Source of the DNA: JAUIAI01 sp049680625
GTDB taxonomy: Bacteria > Pseudomonadota > Gammaproteobacteria > Burkholderiales > Burkholderiaceae_E
Assembly (NCBI GenBank): GCA_049680625.1
Contig: JBAUID010000026.1
Coordinates: forward strand, 1 to 21,459
Direction of reading: 5' to 3'
Length of the DNA: 21,459 nt
Below the pieces are notes generated by a model. That model searched no databases and had not been told where the DNA came from. It saw only the letters and a list, made by a program, of their open reading frames with translations. Position 1 is the stretch's first letter; each line of letters opens with the position of its first letter. Position numbers and translations under genes: made by a program. Shown one piece after another: positions 13,508-21,459 of this stretch.

Positions 13508-15241
13508 TTACATTCGTGGAGGCGCCGAAACACCGATTAACTCCAGGCCATTACGCAATACCTGCCGAGCCGCCAGCAACAGGGCCAGCCGCGCCCCCCT
13601 CAGATTGATATCATCAACCAGGAAACGCTCTGCATTATAGTAACTATGTACCTCGGCCGCTAAGTCCTTGAGATAAAACGCCACACTATGTGGTGCCAGC
13701 TCTTGAGCCGCGGTGCGAACCAATTCGGGCCACTCGGCCAGACGTGCCATCAATGCGTACTCTCGATCACTGGTGAGCCGGCCATAGTCGACACCGGCAA
13801 CATTGTTCATCGTCGCTTGTTCAAACCCTGGGTTTTGCGCTTCATTGGCGGCCACCACCGAGCAAATGCGCGCGTGAGCGTATTGCACGTAATACACCGG
13901 ATTCTCATCACTTTGTGAGACCGCCAGATCAACATCAAATACAAATTCGGTATCGGCTTTGCGCGAGATCAGGAAAAAGCGAACGGCATCGCGCCCCCGC
14001 GAACCGGTTTCTCCGCCGCACCAATCGATAAGGTCGCGCAGCGTGACATAGGCACCCGCCCGCTTGGAGATTTTCACCTCCTGACCGCCGCGCATGACGG
14101 TGACCATCTTGTGCAACACATAATCGGGATAGCCGGGCTCAATGCCAGATTCCAACGCCTGCAAGCCGGCGCGAACGCGGGCAATAGTGCCGTGATGATC
14201 CGAGCCCTGAATGTTGATTACCCGCGAGAATCCCCGCTCCCATTTGGTGACGTGATAAGCCACATCCGGCACAAAGTAGGTGAACTGACCGTCTGACTTT
14301 CGCATTACCCGGTCTTTGTCGTCACCGTAATCGGTGGTTTTTAACCACAATGCGCCATCTGCCTCGTAGGTGTGATTTTTGTCGGTCAGCCCCTGAACAG
14401 TGGCCTGCACCCGCCCCTCATCGTAAAGAGACGATTCAAGATAGTAGTGATCGAAGGCAACACCAAAACTACGCAGATCCAGATCTTGCTCGCGGCGCAA
14501 ATAGGCAACCGCAAATTCTCGGATGGCGGATAGATCGCCGGCATCACCGCTGCCGACTATTGGCTCACGGTCAGCTGCCGACACTGACTTTTTTTGCATG
14601 AAGTCAGTGGCAATATCCGCAATGTAGTCACCCCGATAGCCATCTGCCGGAAAATCAGCGGCGTCTGGGGTCAAGCCCCTGGCACGGGCCTGCACCGATA
14701 AGGCCAGATTATTGATTTGCGCCCCGCTGTCGTTGTAATAAAACTCGCGGTGCACCTGCCAGCCGTTGGCTGATAACAACGTTGACAAACAATCACCGAG
14801 CGCCGCCTGCCGGCCGTGGCCAACATGAAGCGGCCCGGTTGGATTGGCTGATACAAATTCAACAAGAACCCGCCGACCGTCACCACTGTTGTTGGTGCCG
14901 TAAGCCTGGCCCGCTTGCAATACAACGGGAATGACACGTTGTTTCGCGCTGGCGTACAGGCGAATATTGATGAAGCCGGGGCCTGCAATTTCAAGGCTTT
15001 CGATCAGTGCGTTGCCCTGATCAGCGGAAAGTAACTCGACAAGTCGCTCGGCAATTTGTCGCGGCTTTGAACGCAGGGGTTTTGCTAACTGCATCGCAAT
15101 GTTGCATGCGAGATCACCGTGCTCAGGCTGACGCGGACGCTCAAGAGTAATTTCCGGCGCAACAAATGTCGGGTCTGCGCTCATGGATTGAACAGCCCGA
15201 AGGATTTGTTGCGCGATGTTTTGCTGGTCTTCTAGTAACAT
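13508..15241 (-). CDS. argS: Arginine--tRNA ligase
   Basis: Class I arginyl-tRNA synthetase, charging tRNA-Arg in the cytoplasm. The ATG at 15241 gives 577 residues, exactly the length of E. coli ArgRS. The order is: N-terminal Add-1 domain (QPEHGDLACNIAMQLAK, about 38-54), the signature VEFVSANPTGPLHVGHGR with the HIGH-type HVGH at 139-142, YNDSGAQI, the Rossmann parts GSDHHGTIARV and YPDYVLHKMV, the KMSKS-like KISKRAG, then the DALR anticodon-binding domain ending YYNAERFLVDD, LLLAARQVLRNGLELIGV. A slightly longer frame to 15280 adds 13 residues unlike the family. It is divergent from the VOC gene (73 bases) and is followed within three bases by the SPOR gene. Confidence 0.97.
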   Translation of the reverse strand: MLLEDQQNIAQQILRAVQSMSADPTFVAPEITLERPRQPEHGDLACNIAMQLAKPLRSKPRQIAERLVELLSADQGNALIESLEIAGPGFINIRLYASAKQRVIPVVLQAGQAYGTNNSGDGRRVLVEFVSANPTGPLHVGHGRQAALGDCLSTLLSANGWQVHREFYYNDSGAQINNLALSVQARARGLTPDAADFPADGYRGDYIADIATDFMQKKSVSAADREPIVGSGDAGDLSAIREFAVAYLRREQDLDLRSFGVAFDHYYLESSLYDEGRVQATVQGLTDKNHTYEADGALWLKTTDYGDDKDRVMRKSDGQFTYFVPDVAYHVTKWERGFSRVINIQGSDHHGTIARVRAGLQALESGIEPGYPDYVLHKMVTVMRGGQEVKISKRAGAYVTLRDLIDWCGGETGSRGRDAVRFFLISRKADTEFVFDVDLAVSQSDENPVYYVQYAHARICSVVAANEAQNPGFEQATMNNVAGVDYGRLTSDREYALMARLAEWPELVRTAAQELAPHSVAFYLKDLAAEVHSYYNAERFLVDDINLRGARLALLLAARQVLRNGLELIGVSAPPRM

Positions 15242-15247
15242 GCAATC

Positions 15248-15253
15248 ATTGTA
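15248..15253 (-). promoter_or_regulatory. Weak -10-like box ahead of argS
   Basis: The minus strand reads TACAAT only 7 bases before the argS ATG. If it were used, the message would be nearly leaderless. The best -35-like match (TTGAGG) is 21 bases away, too far. Low confidence. Confidence 0.2.
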
Positions 15254-15314
15254 CTTGGCAGCACGGCCCCTGTACCTCAACGAAAAAAATCAACAAAAAA
15301 CAAACGACTCCAAA

Positions 15315-16001
15315 ATGCCGCAACCGATGCCTGCAGAAAGCTTTGCCCTAGATCACATTGTCCTTGCCGCTCAATCGCTGGAAGCCGGTGCCCGTTACAT
15401 CGAGCACAAACTCGGCGTTATTCCGCAGTCGGGTGGACAACACCCGGGGTTTGGCACACATAACTTGTTGCTCGCCATTGGCGGGACAGCGTATCTCGAA
15501 ATCATTGCCCCAGACCCAAACCAACCGGCGCCCCGGCAACCCAGAGCGTTTGGTATCGATGCTGACGGCCAACGCGAACGTATCGCCGTTCGCCCACGCC
15601 TGGTTCACTACGTCATGCGTTGTTCGTCCATTACGCAAAGCATCAAGGCGCTGGACTATCCGTTAAACACACCAATCCCGATGACCAGGGGAAAGCTCGC
15701 CTGGGAGCTGGCGCTGAGCGATTTTGTTGGTCTTACCGGCGGGGTACAGCCCTTGCCCTCTCTGATCGACTGGGGTAAACACGAGTCACCCGGAATGAGT
15801 CTTCCCGCCAGTGGCGCTGTGCTGCAAACCCTGCATGTCAGCGCGCAACCGGGTGACGCCAAAAGCCTTGGCAAACTCACCAACGACGGCCGCTCTGCCG
15901 ACAACCAAACAGGCGACAGTCGATTAAAACTGTCCGCCCATCGCAGCCCGATGCTGGTGGCGGAATTTCAGTCACCAAACGGTTGGGCGCTTCTCGACTA
16001 A
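15315..16001 (+). CDS. Glyoxalase-like (VOC superfamily) domain protein
   Basis: The ATG at 15315 gives 228 residues. The start ALDHIVLAAQSLEAGARYIE and GFGTHNLLLAIGGTAYLEII, with His14, His43 or His49, and Glu62, fit the glyoxalase-like domain (Glyoxalase_3 type) of the vicinal oxygen chelate superfamily. PRLVHYVMRCSSITQSIKAL and RGKLAWELALS follow, and the C-terminal part ends AEFQSPNGWALLD. VOC proteins bind a metal and cover glyoxalases, dioxygenases and antibiotic-binding proteins; this one cannot be assigned a substrate. An upstream ATG at 15216 would begin inside argS and is unlikely. The leader is very A-rich and has no clear Shine-Dalgarno. The gene converges on the acyl-CoA synthetase gene with 31 bases between stops. 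Confidence 0.82.
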   Translation: MPQPMPAESFALDHIVLAAQSLEAGARYIEHKLGVIPQSGGQHPGFGTHNLLLAIGGTAYLEIIAPDPNQPAPRQPRAFGIDADGQRERIAVRPRLVHYVMRCSSITQSIKALDYPLNTPIPMTRGKLAWELALSDFVGLTGGVQPLPSLIDWGKHESPGMSLPASGAVLQTLHVSAQPGDAKSLGKLTNDGRSADNQTGDSRLKLSAHRSPMLVAEFQSPNGWALLD

Positions 16002-16032
16002 CAGCCGCCCGCCCGAATCGTAAAAACCTCGT

Positions 16033-17691
16033 TCAGATTGCCTGCGCAGAACCAATCTGGGCACGCAGCAAGTGTTTCTGAATTTTTCCGGTCGACGTCT
16101 TAGGTAACTGACTGAAACGTACCGCCCGTGGACACTTAAACCGGGCGAGATGTTCGCGACAATGCGCAATCAACTCGTCTTCTGAGACCGTCGCCTCAGC
16201 ATGCAATTCGACAAACGCCAGTGGGGTTTCTCCCCATTTTTTGTCGGGCATCGCCACAACCGCACAGGCACTGACCGCCGGATGTTTATAAAGCGCGTCT
16301 TCAATCTCTATTGATGAGATGTTCTCCCCGCCCGAAATAATGATGTCTTTGGCACGATCTTTGAGTTTGACATAACCGTCCGCATAACGGACACCAAGAT
16401 CACCGGTGTGAAACCAGCCGTCACGAAATACCTCAGCGGTCGCCTGCGGATTCTTCAGATATCCTTTCATCGTGACATTGCCGCGAAAAACAACTTCACC
16501 CATGGTTTCGCCGTCAGCCGGCGTCTCGGCCAGAGTATCCGGGTCGATTACAGTAAGTGCCTGTTGAACCTGGTAGCGAGCACCTTGCCGGCTATTGCGC
16601 TCCGCGCGCTCAGCCAGGCTCAAACTATCCCAGTCAACATGTTTGGCGCAAGCTGCCGCGGGCCCATAAACCTCGGTTAAGCCGTACACATGGGTGACGT
16701 CAAAACCCAGGGTGTCCATTCCCTCGATCATTGACGACGGCGGTGATGCGCCAGCCACCATGGCTTTCACCGACCAGTTGATCCCCTCTCTCAAGGCCGG
16801 GGGGGCGTCAATGAGCATCGAATGAACAATGGGCGCACCACAATAATGGGTAACCCGGTGCTCACGGATCAGAGAGAAAATCAGCGCCGCATCTACTTTT
16901 CGCAGGCACACGTTGGTGCCGGCAACTGCCGGTACGGTCCAGGGGAAGCACCAGCCGTTGCAATGAAACATGGGCAGGGTCCACAAATACACAGGGTGAC
17001 GCGGCAGATTCCAGGCGGCGATATTGCCCATGGCATTCAGGTAAGCACCGCGGTGGTGCACGACAACCCCTTTTGGGTTTCCGGTTGTGCCAGAGGTGTA
17101 ATTCAGCCCGATCGCGTCCCACTCATCGGACGGCGCATTGCCCACCCAGGCCGGATCGCCCTGGCGCAACCAGGTTTCGTATTCGATGTTGCCCAGTCGG
17201 TCTGCGTCACCGGTATAAACCGGATCATCGACATCAATGACTTCAGGTGGTGTCTCACCATTGGCCCGCATTATCTCCAGCGCCTCACCAACCGCGGACG
17301 AAAACTCAGTATCGGTAATCAGCAGCCGCGACTCGCTGTGCGACAAAATAAATGCGATCGTCGCAGCATCCAGACGGGTGTTTATGGCATTAAGCACCGC
17401 ACCGGTCATTGGCACCCCGTGATGTGCTTCGATCATCGGCGGCGTATTAGGCAGCACCACGGATACCGAGTCACCCGCCCCGATTCCGCGGACGGCTAAC
17501 TGGCTGGCCAGTTGTTGTGAGCGATGGCGCACCTGCTGCCAGTTGAGAACAAGATCACCATGAATCACCGCGGGATGATCGGGATAGACGTCTGCTGCCC
17601 ATTGCAAAAACGCCAGGGGCGTCAGTGCGGCAAAGTTAGCCGCATTAGGTTCCAAACCTTTGTTAAAGCGATTTTCTGCCTGTAGTTTCAT
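16033..17691 (-). CDS. AMP-forming acyl-CoA synthetase (medium-chain/DmdB-like)
   Basis: This 552-residue ANL-superfamily enzyme activates a carboxylic acid with ATP to an acyl-adenylate and then a CoA thioester. Motifs in order: the P-loop-like YTSGTTGNPKGV at 198-209, NAMGNIAAWN, WTLPMFHCNGW, HYCGAPIVHSML, YGLTEVYGP (A5), WFHTGDLGVRYADGYVKLKDR (A7/A8 region), IISGGENISSIEIEDAL, and the A10 lysine Lys536 in PKTSTGKIQK. NAINTRLDAATIAFILSHSE and the general pattern resemble the DmdB-like/medium-chain branch, but the acid used cannot be read directly. Its ATG overlaps the hpaE stop by four bases (ATGA), so the two are translationally coupled. The classical homoprotocatechuate route needs no CoA ligase, which makes the placement notable. 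Confidence 0.9.
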   Translation of the reverse strand: MKLQAENRFNKGLEPNAANFAALTPLAFLQWAADVYPDHPAVIHGDLVLNWQQVRHRSQQLASQLAVRGIGAGDSVSVVLPNTPPMIEAHHGVPMTGAVLNAINTRLDAATIAFILSHSESRLLITDTEFSSAVGEALEIMRANGETPPEVIDVDDPVYTGDADRLGNIEYETWLRQGDPAWVGNAPSDEWDAIGLNYTSGTTGNPKGVVVHHRGAYLNAMGNIAAWNLPRHPVYLWTLPMFHCNGWCFPWTVPAVAGTNVCLRKVDAALIFSLIREHRVTHYCGAPIVHSMLIDAPPALREGINWSVKAMVAGASPPSSMIEGMDTLGFDVTHVYGLTEVYGPAAACAKHVDWDSLSLAERAERNSRQGARYQVQQALTVIDPDTLAETPADGETMGEVVFRGNVTMKGYLKNPQATAEVFRDGWFHTGDLGVRYADGYVKLKDRAKDIIISGGENISSIEIEDALYKHPAVSACAVVAMPDKKWGETPLAFVELHAEATVSEDELIAHCREHLARFKCPRAVRFSQLPKTSTGKIQKHLLRAQIGSAQAI

Positions 17692-19244
17692 GACACCCCC
17701 ATCTTAGGCGTCTTGTGGGTTCCAAGCGCCAGAGCAACGTTTTTGGTTTCCATGTAGAAATCGAAGCTGTAGTCGCCACCATCGCGGCCAATGCCGCTGG
17801 ATTTCATTCCGCCAAACGGCGTGGGTAAATGGCGAACGTTTTCTGAGTTCACCCAGATCATGCCGGCATCCAGCGCCAGCGACACCCGATTGGCCCGGCC
17901 AAGATCCGACGTCCACAAGTAGCCGGCCAGACCATATCGCACGTTATTGGCCAGGGCTACGGCCTCACTTTCATCATCAAAAGGCAGGACTGTAAGCACC
18001 GGCCCAAAAATTTCTTCCTGGGCGATACGCATTGATTCGGTCGCACCGGTATACAAGGTTGGCTGGACGTAATAGCCATTGCCGGCGTTCTTAACGCCGA
18101 CGACATCCTGGCAGCGCTGCCCCCCAACTGCAACCGTCGCACCGTCTGCAACGGCGACCTGCGCATAACTCAGCACTTTTTCCATATGACGCGGATGAAT
18201 CAAAGGGCCCACTTCGGTTGACGGGGCCAGCGGATGCCCTACGCACAAGGCCTTGACCCGTTGCGCCAGCCGGTCAACGAACTGGTCATGGATGCCGCGC
18301 TGAATAAGCAAACGGCTCGACGAAGTGCAGCGCTCACCGTTCAAGCTGTAAATCATGAAGATAACCGCATCAAGCGCCTGATCCAGGTGAGCATCATCAA
18401 AGACGATAACTGGGTTCTTGCCCCCCAATTCGAGGTGCACTCGCTTCAGCGTTGGGGCCCCCTGGCTCATGATCAGACTACCAGTTGCCGACTCCCCAAT
18501 AAATGCCACCGCTTTAATCGCGGGATGTTCGGTCAGGTCTTTGCCGGTGGTTTCGCCAATACCATTGACCAGGTTGGCTACCCCGGGAGGCAACCCGGCT
18601 TCATGCATGATTTCCATTAGGAGGCGGGCCGTCAGCGGGCTCCACTCAGCAGGCTTGTGAACGACGGTGCAACCCGCAGCGAGTGCCGGCGCCATTTTCC
18701 AAGTGGACAACATAAATGGCGTGTTCCACGGAGTAATAATCCCAACCGGGCCAATCGGCTGACGCACCGTATAGTTCAGGTGGTCAGCAGTCGGTAATGA
18801 CAAACCGTTGGCAGCATCGGGAGCCCGGTCCGCAAAAAACCGGTAGTTCTCTGCACCGCGAACGGCTGCCTTGCTCATAAAGCGCCAGGCCTGACCCGTA
18901 TCCATACACTCGACCATGGCAATTTCATCAGCCCGGGCTTCGATGAGATCAGCAATCTTTATCAGTATCGCGCGGCGCGCTTTGCCGGAAGCACGCTTCC
19001 AGTCGGAAAAGGCATCGTCGGCAGCCATGCATGCGGCATTTACTTCAGCCGTGGTTGCCGACCGCACGGTGCCCAGGGCGGATCCGTCTACCGGGGAAAC
19101 ATTGGTGAACATTTCGCCAGCGCCCGCGACCGCGTGCCCGGCAATAAAGTGACCTAGCGGTTCGTTTAAGAACCGTGCGAGGTATCGCCTGGACTGATCG
19201 ATCCGATCGCTCAGGTCATGTGATTGATTCGACTGCTGATTCAT
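17688..19244 (-). CDS. hpaE: 5-carboxymethyl-2-hydroxymuconate semialdehyde dehydrogenase (HpaE-like ALDH)
   Basis: HpaE oxidises 5-carboxymethyl-2-hydroxymuconate semialdehyde with NAD+ to the dicarboxylate in homoprotocatechuate meta-cleavage. The ATG at 19244 gives 518 residues and has AGGG 5 bases upstream; a GTG six bases earlier would put AGG directly against the start. Aldehyde dehydrogenase landmarks are ITPWNTPFMLSTWK (Asn174), VVHKPAEWSP, FIGESATGSLI, the general-base Glu272 in HLELGGKNPV, nucleophile Cys306 in NGERCTSSSR, and EEIFGPVL. The C-terminal segment SENVRHLPTPFGGMKSSGIG, then GGDYSFDFYMETKNVA, is typical of the HpaE branch. The call is strengthened by hpaF two bases upstream. 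Without that neighbour, a related semialdehyde dehydrogenase would be possible. Confidence 0.88.
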   Translation of the reverse strand: MNQQSNQSHDLSDRIDQSRRYLARFLNEPLGHFIAGHAVAGAGEMFTNVSPVDGSALGTVRSATTAEVNAACMAADDAFSDWKRASGKARRAILIKIADLIEARADEIAMVECMDTGQAWRFMSKAAVRGAENYRFFADRAPDAANGLSLPTADHLNYTVRQPIGPVGIITPWNTPFMLSTWKMAPALAAGCTVVHKPAEWSPLTARLLMEIMHEAGLPPGVANLVNGIGETTGKDLTEHPAIKAVAFIGESATGSLIMSQGAPTLKRVHLELGGKNPVIVFDDAHLDQALDAVIFMIYSLNGERCTSSSRLLIQRGIHDQFVDRLAQRVKALCVGHPLAPSTEVGPLIHPRHMEKVLSYAQVAVADGATVAVGGQRCQDVVGVKNAGNGYYVQPTLYTGATESMRIAQEEIFGPVLTVLPFDDESEAVALANNVRYGLAGYLWTSDLGRANRVSLALDAGMIWVNSENVRHLPTPFGGMKSSGIGRDGGDYSFDFYMETKNVALALGTHKTPKMGVS

Positions 19245-19246
19245 GT

Positions 19247-19654
19247 TCACCCTGATCTTTTTGACTGACCACGTGACTTCACGTAGTCGTGGACGTTGTT
19301 GTGTTTGAAGGTCAGCACTGGATGAATTTCCTGCATTTCCATCGAAATTGCCAGTGGCGACTTGTTAAACAACGGTTGTAAATGCTGGCCGATCGCATCA
19401 AATATCGCCTGACCAGCATGTTTCAGGGTTTGTTCGTCGCGCCCGTGCCCAAGACGGATCATCACGTGAACAAATCCGTTATCCGGATGGCCGTCGGCAA
19501 TTTTGTAATCAGTGCGCTCCTCACCACGGGTACGCGTACCGCCGGCAGGAAAAACACCCGTGTTAATGGCAGTTTGGTGGGCGGTATTGATCAGGCCCGG
19601 CAAATCCATTGTCTGACGAATATTGGCGGAATATTCAATAATGATATGCGGCAT
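19247..19654 (-). CDS. hpaF: 5-carboxymethyl-2-hydroxymuconate delta-isomerase (HpaF)
   Basis: HpaF isomerises 5-carboxymethyl-2-hydroxymuconate to 5-oxopent-3-ene-1,2,5-tricarboxylate, the step after HpaE. It belongs to the tautomerase superfamily, where Pro1 (exposed after Met removal) is the catalytic base; the protein begins MPHIIIEYSANI, as expected. TRGEERTDYKIADG, GFVHVMIRLGHGRDEQT, KHAGQAIFDAIGQHL and the C-terminal SMEMQEIHPVLTFKHNNVHD match the family closely. It has 135 residues, slightly longer than the E. coli enzyme (about 126) because of a basic tail (KSRGQSKRSG). A strong AGGAGG lies 6 bases ahead of the ATG. The hpaE start is two bases beyond the stop. Confidence 0.93.
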   Translation of the reverse strand: MPHIIIEYSANIRQTMDLPGLINTAHQTAINTGVFPAGGTRTRGEERTDYKIADGHPDNGFVHVMIRLGHGRDEQTLKHAGQAIFDAIGQHLQPLFNKSPLAISMEMQEIHPVLTFKHNNVHDYVKSRGQSKRSG

Positions 19655-19660
19655 TCACTG

Positions 19661-19666
19661 CCTCCT
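19661..19666 (-). promoter_or_regulatory. Strong Shine-Dalgarno for hpaF
   Basis: The minus strand reads AGGAGG, 6 bases ahead of the hpaF ATG. It is the strongest ribosome site seen in the window and fixes the hpaF start. Confidence 0.8.
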
Positions 19667-19692
19667 GTGTGTTGATTGATTGCACCTGCTAT

Positions 19693-20769
19693 TCAGGGCC
19701 GCGTCGGTTTCTTAACTTCACCCCACATTCCTGACCATACCCATTTCAGATAGGGCAGTATTTGAACATCATCCCGGTTACCAACGGCAGTCGGCTCTAA
19801 AGGGGTGATGCCCCCAACTGATTGACGGGCAAACTCAAAGCTGAACACGTAATACGGTTCCTGGCCCATGCGCAGATCGGTAATTCGAATACTGTCTTTT
19901 TTGCTGCTCACCCGATAAAAACCGCGCGAGAATTTTCGGATTTCATTGGCCGATTCGAAATCGACCGTAGCGTCATCCAGGGGTTTATCGCGCGCGAATG
20001 AGTCAAAATCAATTGTCGATTCAGACTTGAGCCAACGGTTGATGACCGGGAAAAACCCTTCATCAAAATGTTCGTCGTGCATGATGACCACCCGCCACAA
20101 CAAGGTATTAAACGCGGTTGGCGTTACCAGTATGCGATCGGCCGAAACAGATTGTGCCTGTGGCGATGCCAGCGCAATCTTTTTTACCTCACCCTGGGCA
20201 AACCACGACCATGCCAGATAGACACTGGACAACACAATGCCAGCGAGGTTAAAGCCAAGACGATTTGTCACCCAGGCACCGCCCGGTGTACGTCGCCGGG
20301 TTGAATAGATGCGATTTCCTCCAGACCCCAGAGTCAGCACAAGGCCAAATAGCAACGGCAGGGTGTATAGCGGATCGATAATAAAAATACTGCCAACACC
20401 GAATGGAAAATCAGAATGTGGCAATAACAGCCGGGTGCCGTACACCGTCATCGCATCGAGCCCGGCATGGGTAATCAAAACCAACCAGACCATGAGCAAC
20501 CATCGTGGCCATTGCGACAGGTTGCGATCCAGCAAAGTAATCCCGGTGGCGACAATTGGCGCAGCCATACTCTGAAATGCCAGCGCGTGGGTTTCAGCCC
20601 GATGGCGAACCATGTTCAGAATCGGGTCGCCGTGATCGATGAATGCGTCCAGGTCTGGCAAAGTGCCGCATACCCCGCCCCAAAACGCCGACTTCGCTAC
20701 CGACTGGCTCCTGCCCATCACTAGCACCCCAACGGCGGAGCCCAGGACAATCTGCGTCAGTGAATCCAT
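19693..20769 (-). CDS. DUF457/YdjM-type membrane-bound metal-dependent hydrolase family protein
   Basis: This 358-residue protein begins MDSLTQIVLGSAVGVLVMG, the usual start of the DUF457 (YdjM/YbcI-like) family. Conserved polar residues lie among membrane helices: TLPDLDAF (PDLD at 38-41), HRAETHAL (56-63), HAGLDAMTVYGTRLLLP (101-117) and FIIDPLYTLPLLFG. Hydrophobic segments cover about 66-80, 89-102, 129-147 and 172-190. The C-terminal half (about 195-358) is soluble, with alternating strands (DSIRITDLRMGQEPYYVFSF) as in longer family members. The proteins are predicted hydrolases by their His/Asp pattern; their substrate is unknown, though some have been tied to DNA-damage regulation or lipids. 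It follows the ketopantoate-reductase-like gene by 21 bases and precedes hpaF by 38 bases, so it may share the transcript. Confidence 0.85.
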   Translation of the reverse strand: MDSLTQIVLGSAVGVLVMGRSQSVAKSAFWGGVCGTLPDLDAFIDHGDPILNMVRHRAETHALAFQSMAAPIVATGITLLDRNLSQWPRWLLMVWLVLITHAGLDAMTVYGTRLLLPHSDFPFGVGSIFIIDPLYTLPLLFGLVLTLGSGGNRIYSTRRRTPGGAWVTNRLGFNLAGIVLSSVYLAWSWFAQGEVKKIALASPQAQSVSADRILVTPTAFNTLLWRVVIMHDEHFDEGFFPVINRWLKSESTIDFDSFARDKPLDDATVDFESANEIRKFSRGFYRVSSKKDSIRITDLRMGQEPYYVFSFEFARQSVGGITPLEPTAVGNRDDVQILPYLKWVWSGMWGEVKKPTRP

Positions 20770-20790
20770 GGTTAGCGGATCACCCGGGCA

Positions 20791-21459
20791 CTACCCGGTC
20801 AGGCCGTGGGCGCGGGCAAACACCCGGGCCAGCCCAAGCACCGAACCAATATTTGGCGCGGGTATCTCAAGCTGTCTGGCCATGTCGTGCACGACAGTGA
20901 CCAGCGCATCCAGCTCGAGCGGTTTTCCCGCTTGCGCATCTTGCAGCATTGATGTTTTAAACCCGCCGAGCTTCAGGGTCACCTGATGACGTTGCTCGGG
21001 TTGCTCTGATATATCTAGCCCCAGGCGTTGCCCAACCAAATTGGCTTCACGCATGGCCGCGGACAAAAACTCACGCAGCTGCGGATCGTTAAGCACATCG
21101 GTGGTCAGGGCCCCGGTGACAGCTGAGATCGGATTCATTGTCATATTCCCCCACAACTTGTACCAGACATCATGATGAATCTGATCGCTTTGCTCAACAT
21201 CAAATCCCGCCGCACGAAACAAATTGCACAACAGAGTCAATCGCTCGGAAGACCGATGCTTCGGCTCGCCAAATATCAACCGATTGCCCATGTTCAGTTG
21301 GATTACCCCGGGCTCGCGTACTGATGCAGCCAGGTGAACAACACATCCGATGACTTGCTCAGCCGGCATGACTGCCGACACCGAACCGGCGGGATCAACC
21401 ACGTCCAGACTCAGATTAGCCGCAGCCTCCGAGAGCCCGTGAGTAAACCACCATGGCAC
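20791..21459 (-). CDS. Ketopantoate reductase family protein (N-terminus outside window)
   Basis: The frame is open to the last base of the window; the visible start is a VPWWF motif, which in this family follows an NG pair inside the NADPH domain, so about 100 residues are missing. The visible 222 residues contain VIGCVVHLAASVREPGVIQL, HHDVWYKLWGNMTMNPISAV (catalytic Lys equivalent at visible residue 101), and the C-terminal helical domain with TSMLQDAQAGKPLELDALV and the family's P-rich IPAPNIGSVL. Authentic PanE reduces ketopantoate to pantoate for coenzyme A synthesis, but many relatives act on other 2-keto acids. The catabolic neighbours and the absence of panB/panC leave that open. It is the first visible gene of the run leading to hpaF-hpaE. 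Confidence 0.85.
   Translation of the reverse strand: MPWWFTHGLSEAAANLSLDVVDPAGSVSAVMPAEQVIGCVVHLAASVREPGVIQLNMGNRLIFGEPKHRSSERLTLLCNLFRAAGFDVEQSDQIHHDVWYKLWGNMTMNPISAVTGALTTDVLNDPQLREFLSAAMREANLVGQRLGLDISEQPEQRHQVTLKLGGFKTSMLQDAQAGKPLELDALVTVVHDMARQLEIPAPNIGSVLGLARVFARAHGLTG

Noticed and set aside
15315..16001. VOC protein as the missing ring-cleavage dioxygenase of the hpa cluster
   Set aside because: Extradiol enzymes of the VOC type have two repeated domain pairs and about 300 residues. This protein is 228 residues with one Glyoxalase_3-like core, and it is transcribed against the hpa genes.
16822..17499. Open frame of 225 codons on the + strand inside the acyl-CoA synthetase gene
   Set aside because: It is antisense to clear ANL motifs, and its translation is Arg/His-rich with no domain pattern.
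1..21459. tRNA genes, CRISPR arrays, insertion sequences, prophage or defence genes
   Set aside because: Gaps between genes are short and none shows cloverleaf, spaced repeat or terminal inverted-repeat structure. No protein carries transposase, integrase or nuclease-defence motifs; YraN is a housekeeping family.

Overview
The window looks like the chromosome of a gammaproteobacterium, with GC in the mid-50s percent by eye. The best markers are an LppC/LpoA-type penicillin-binding-protein activator divergent from rsmI and followed by yraN and a dolP (yraP) homologue. This order echoes the E. coli rsmI / lpoA-yraN-diaA-dolP locus, here without diaA. The block argS - SPOR protein - dsbA also points to Gammaproteobacteria. 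I cannot place the genus. No tRNA, rRNA, CRISPR array, transposase, integrase or plasmid gene was seen, and coding density is high. No stretch longer than 300 bases lacks a gene; the longest gaps are about 140-190 bases.

Layout. (1) 1-294: 3' end of a short-chain dehydrogenase (+). (2) 311-2452: a TlpA-like thioredoxin (-) divergent from an orphan ATP-grasp ligase (+). The last 43 bases of the ligase gene overlap tail-to-tail with the next gene. (3) 2410-7966 (-): an envelope run, read lpoA-like, yraN, dolP, lemA, M48 metallopeptidase. (4) 7965-8900 (+): rsmI, whose start codon shares two bases with that of lpoA. (5) 8956-12753 (-): dsbA, SDR, btuF-like, rlpA, tightly packed, with two overlapping junctions. 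(6) 12941-15241 (-): argS followed by an FtsN-like SPOR protein, ending in a probable intrinsic terminator ahead of dsbA. (7) 15315-16001 (+): a glyoxalase-like VOC protein divergent from argS. (8) 16033-21459 (-): a probable five-gene operon, read ketopantoate-reductase-like (cut by the window edge), DUF457 membrane protein, hpaF, hpaE, acyl-CoA synthetase.

How the genes may work together. Regions 3, 5 and 6 are rich in envelope functions: outer-membrane activation of peptidoglycan synthesis (LpoA), outer-membrane quality control (DolP), membrane proteolysis (M48 with LemA), denuded-glycan cleavage (RlpA), septal peptidoglycan binding (two SPOR domains) and disulfide formation (DsbA). Region 8 is catabolic. 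HpaF and HpaE are consecutive enzymes of the homoprotocatechuate meta-cleavage pathway, but no ring-cleaving dioxygenase lies in view, and an acyl-CoA ligase not needed by that pathway is translationally coupled to them.

I see no clear-cut undescribed system such as a defence island or mobile cassette. The most unusual items are the hpaFE-ligase operon, the orphan ATP-grasp gene, the LpoA-like protein with a Tat-like leader and no lipobox or TPR half, and the DolP homologue with a long Pro/Ala tail. Functions are assigned by reading motifs, not by database search.
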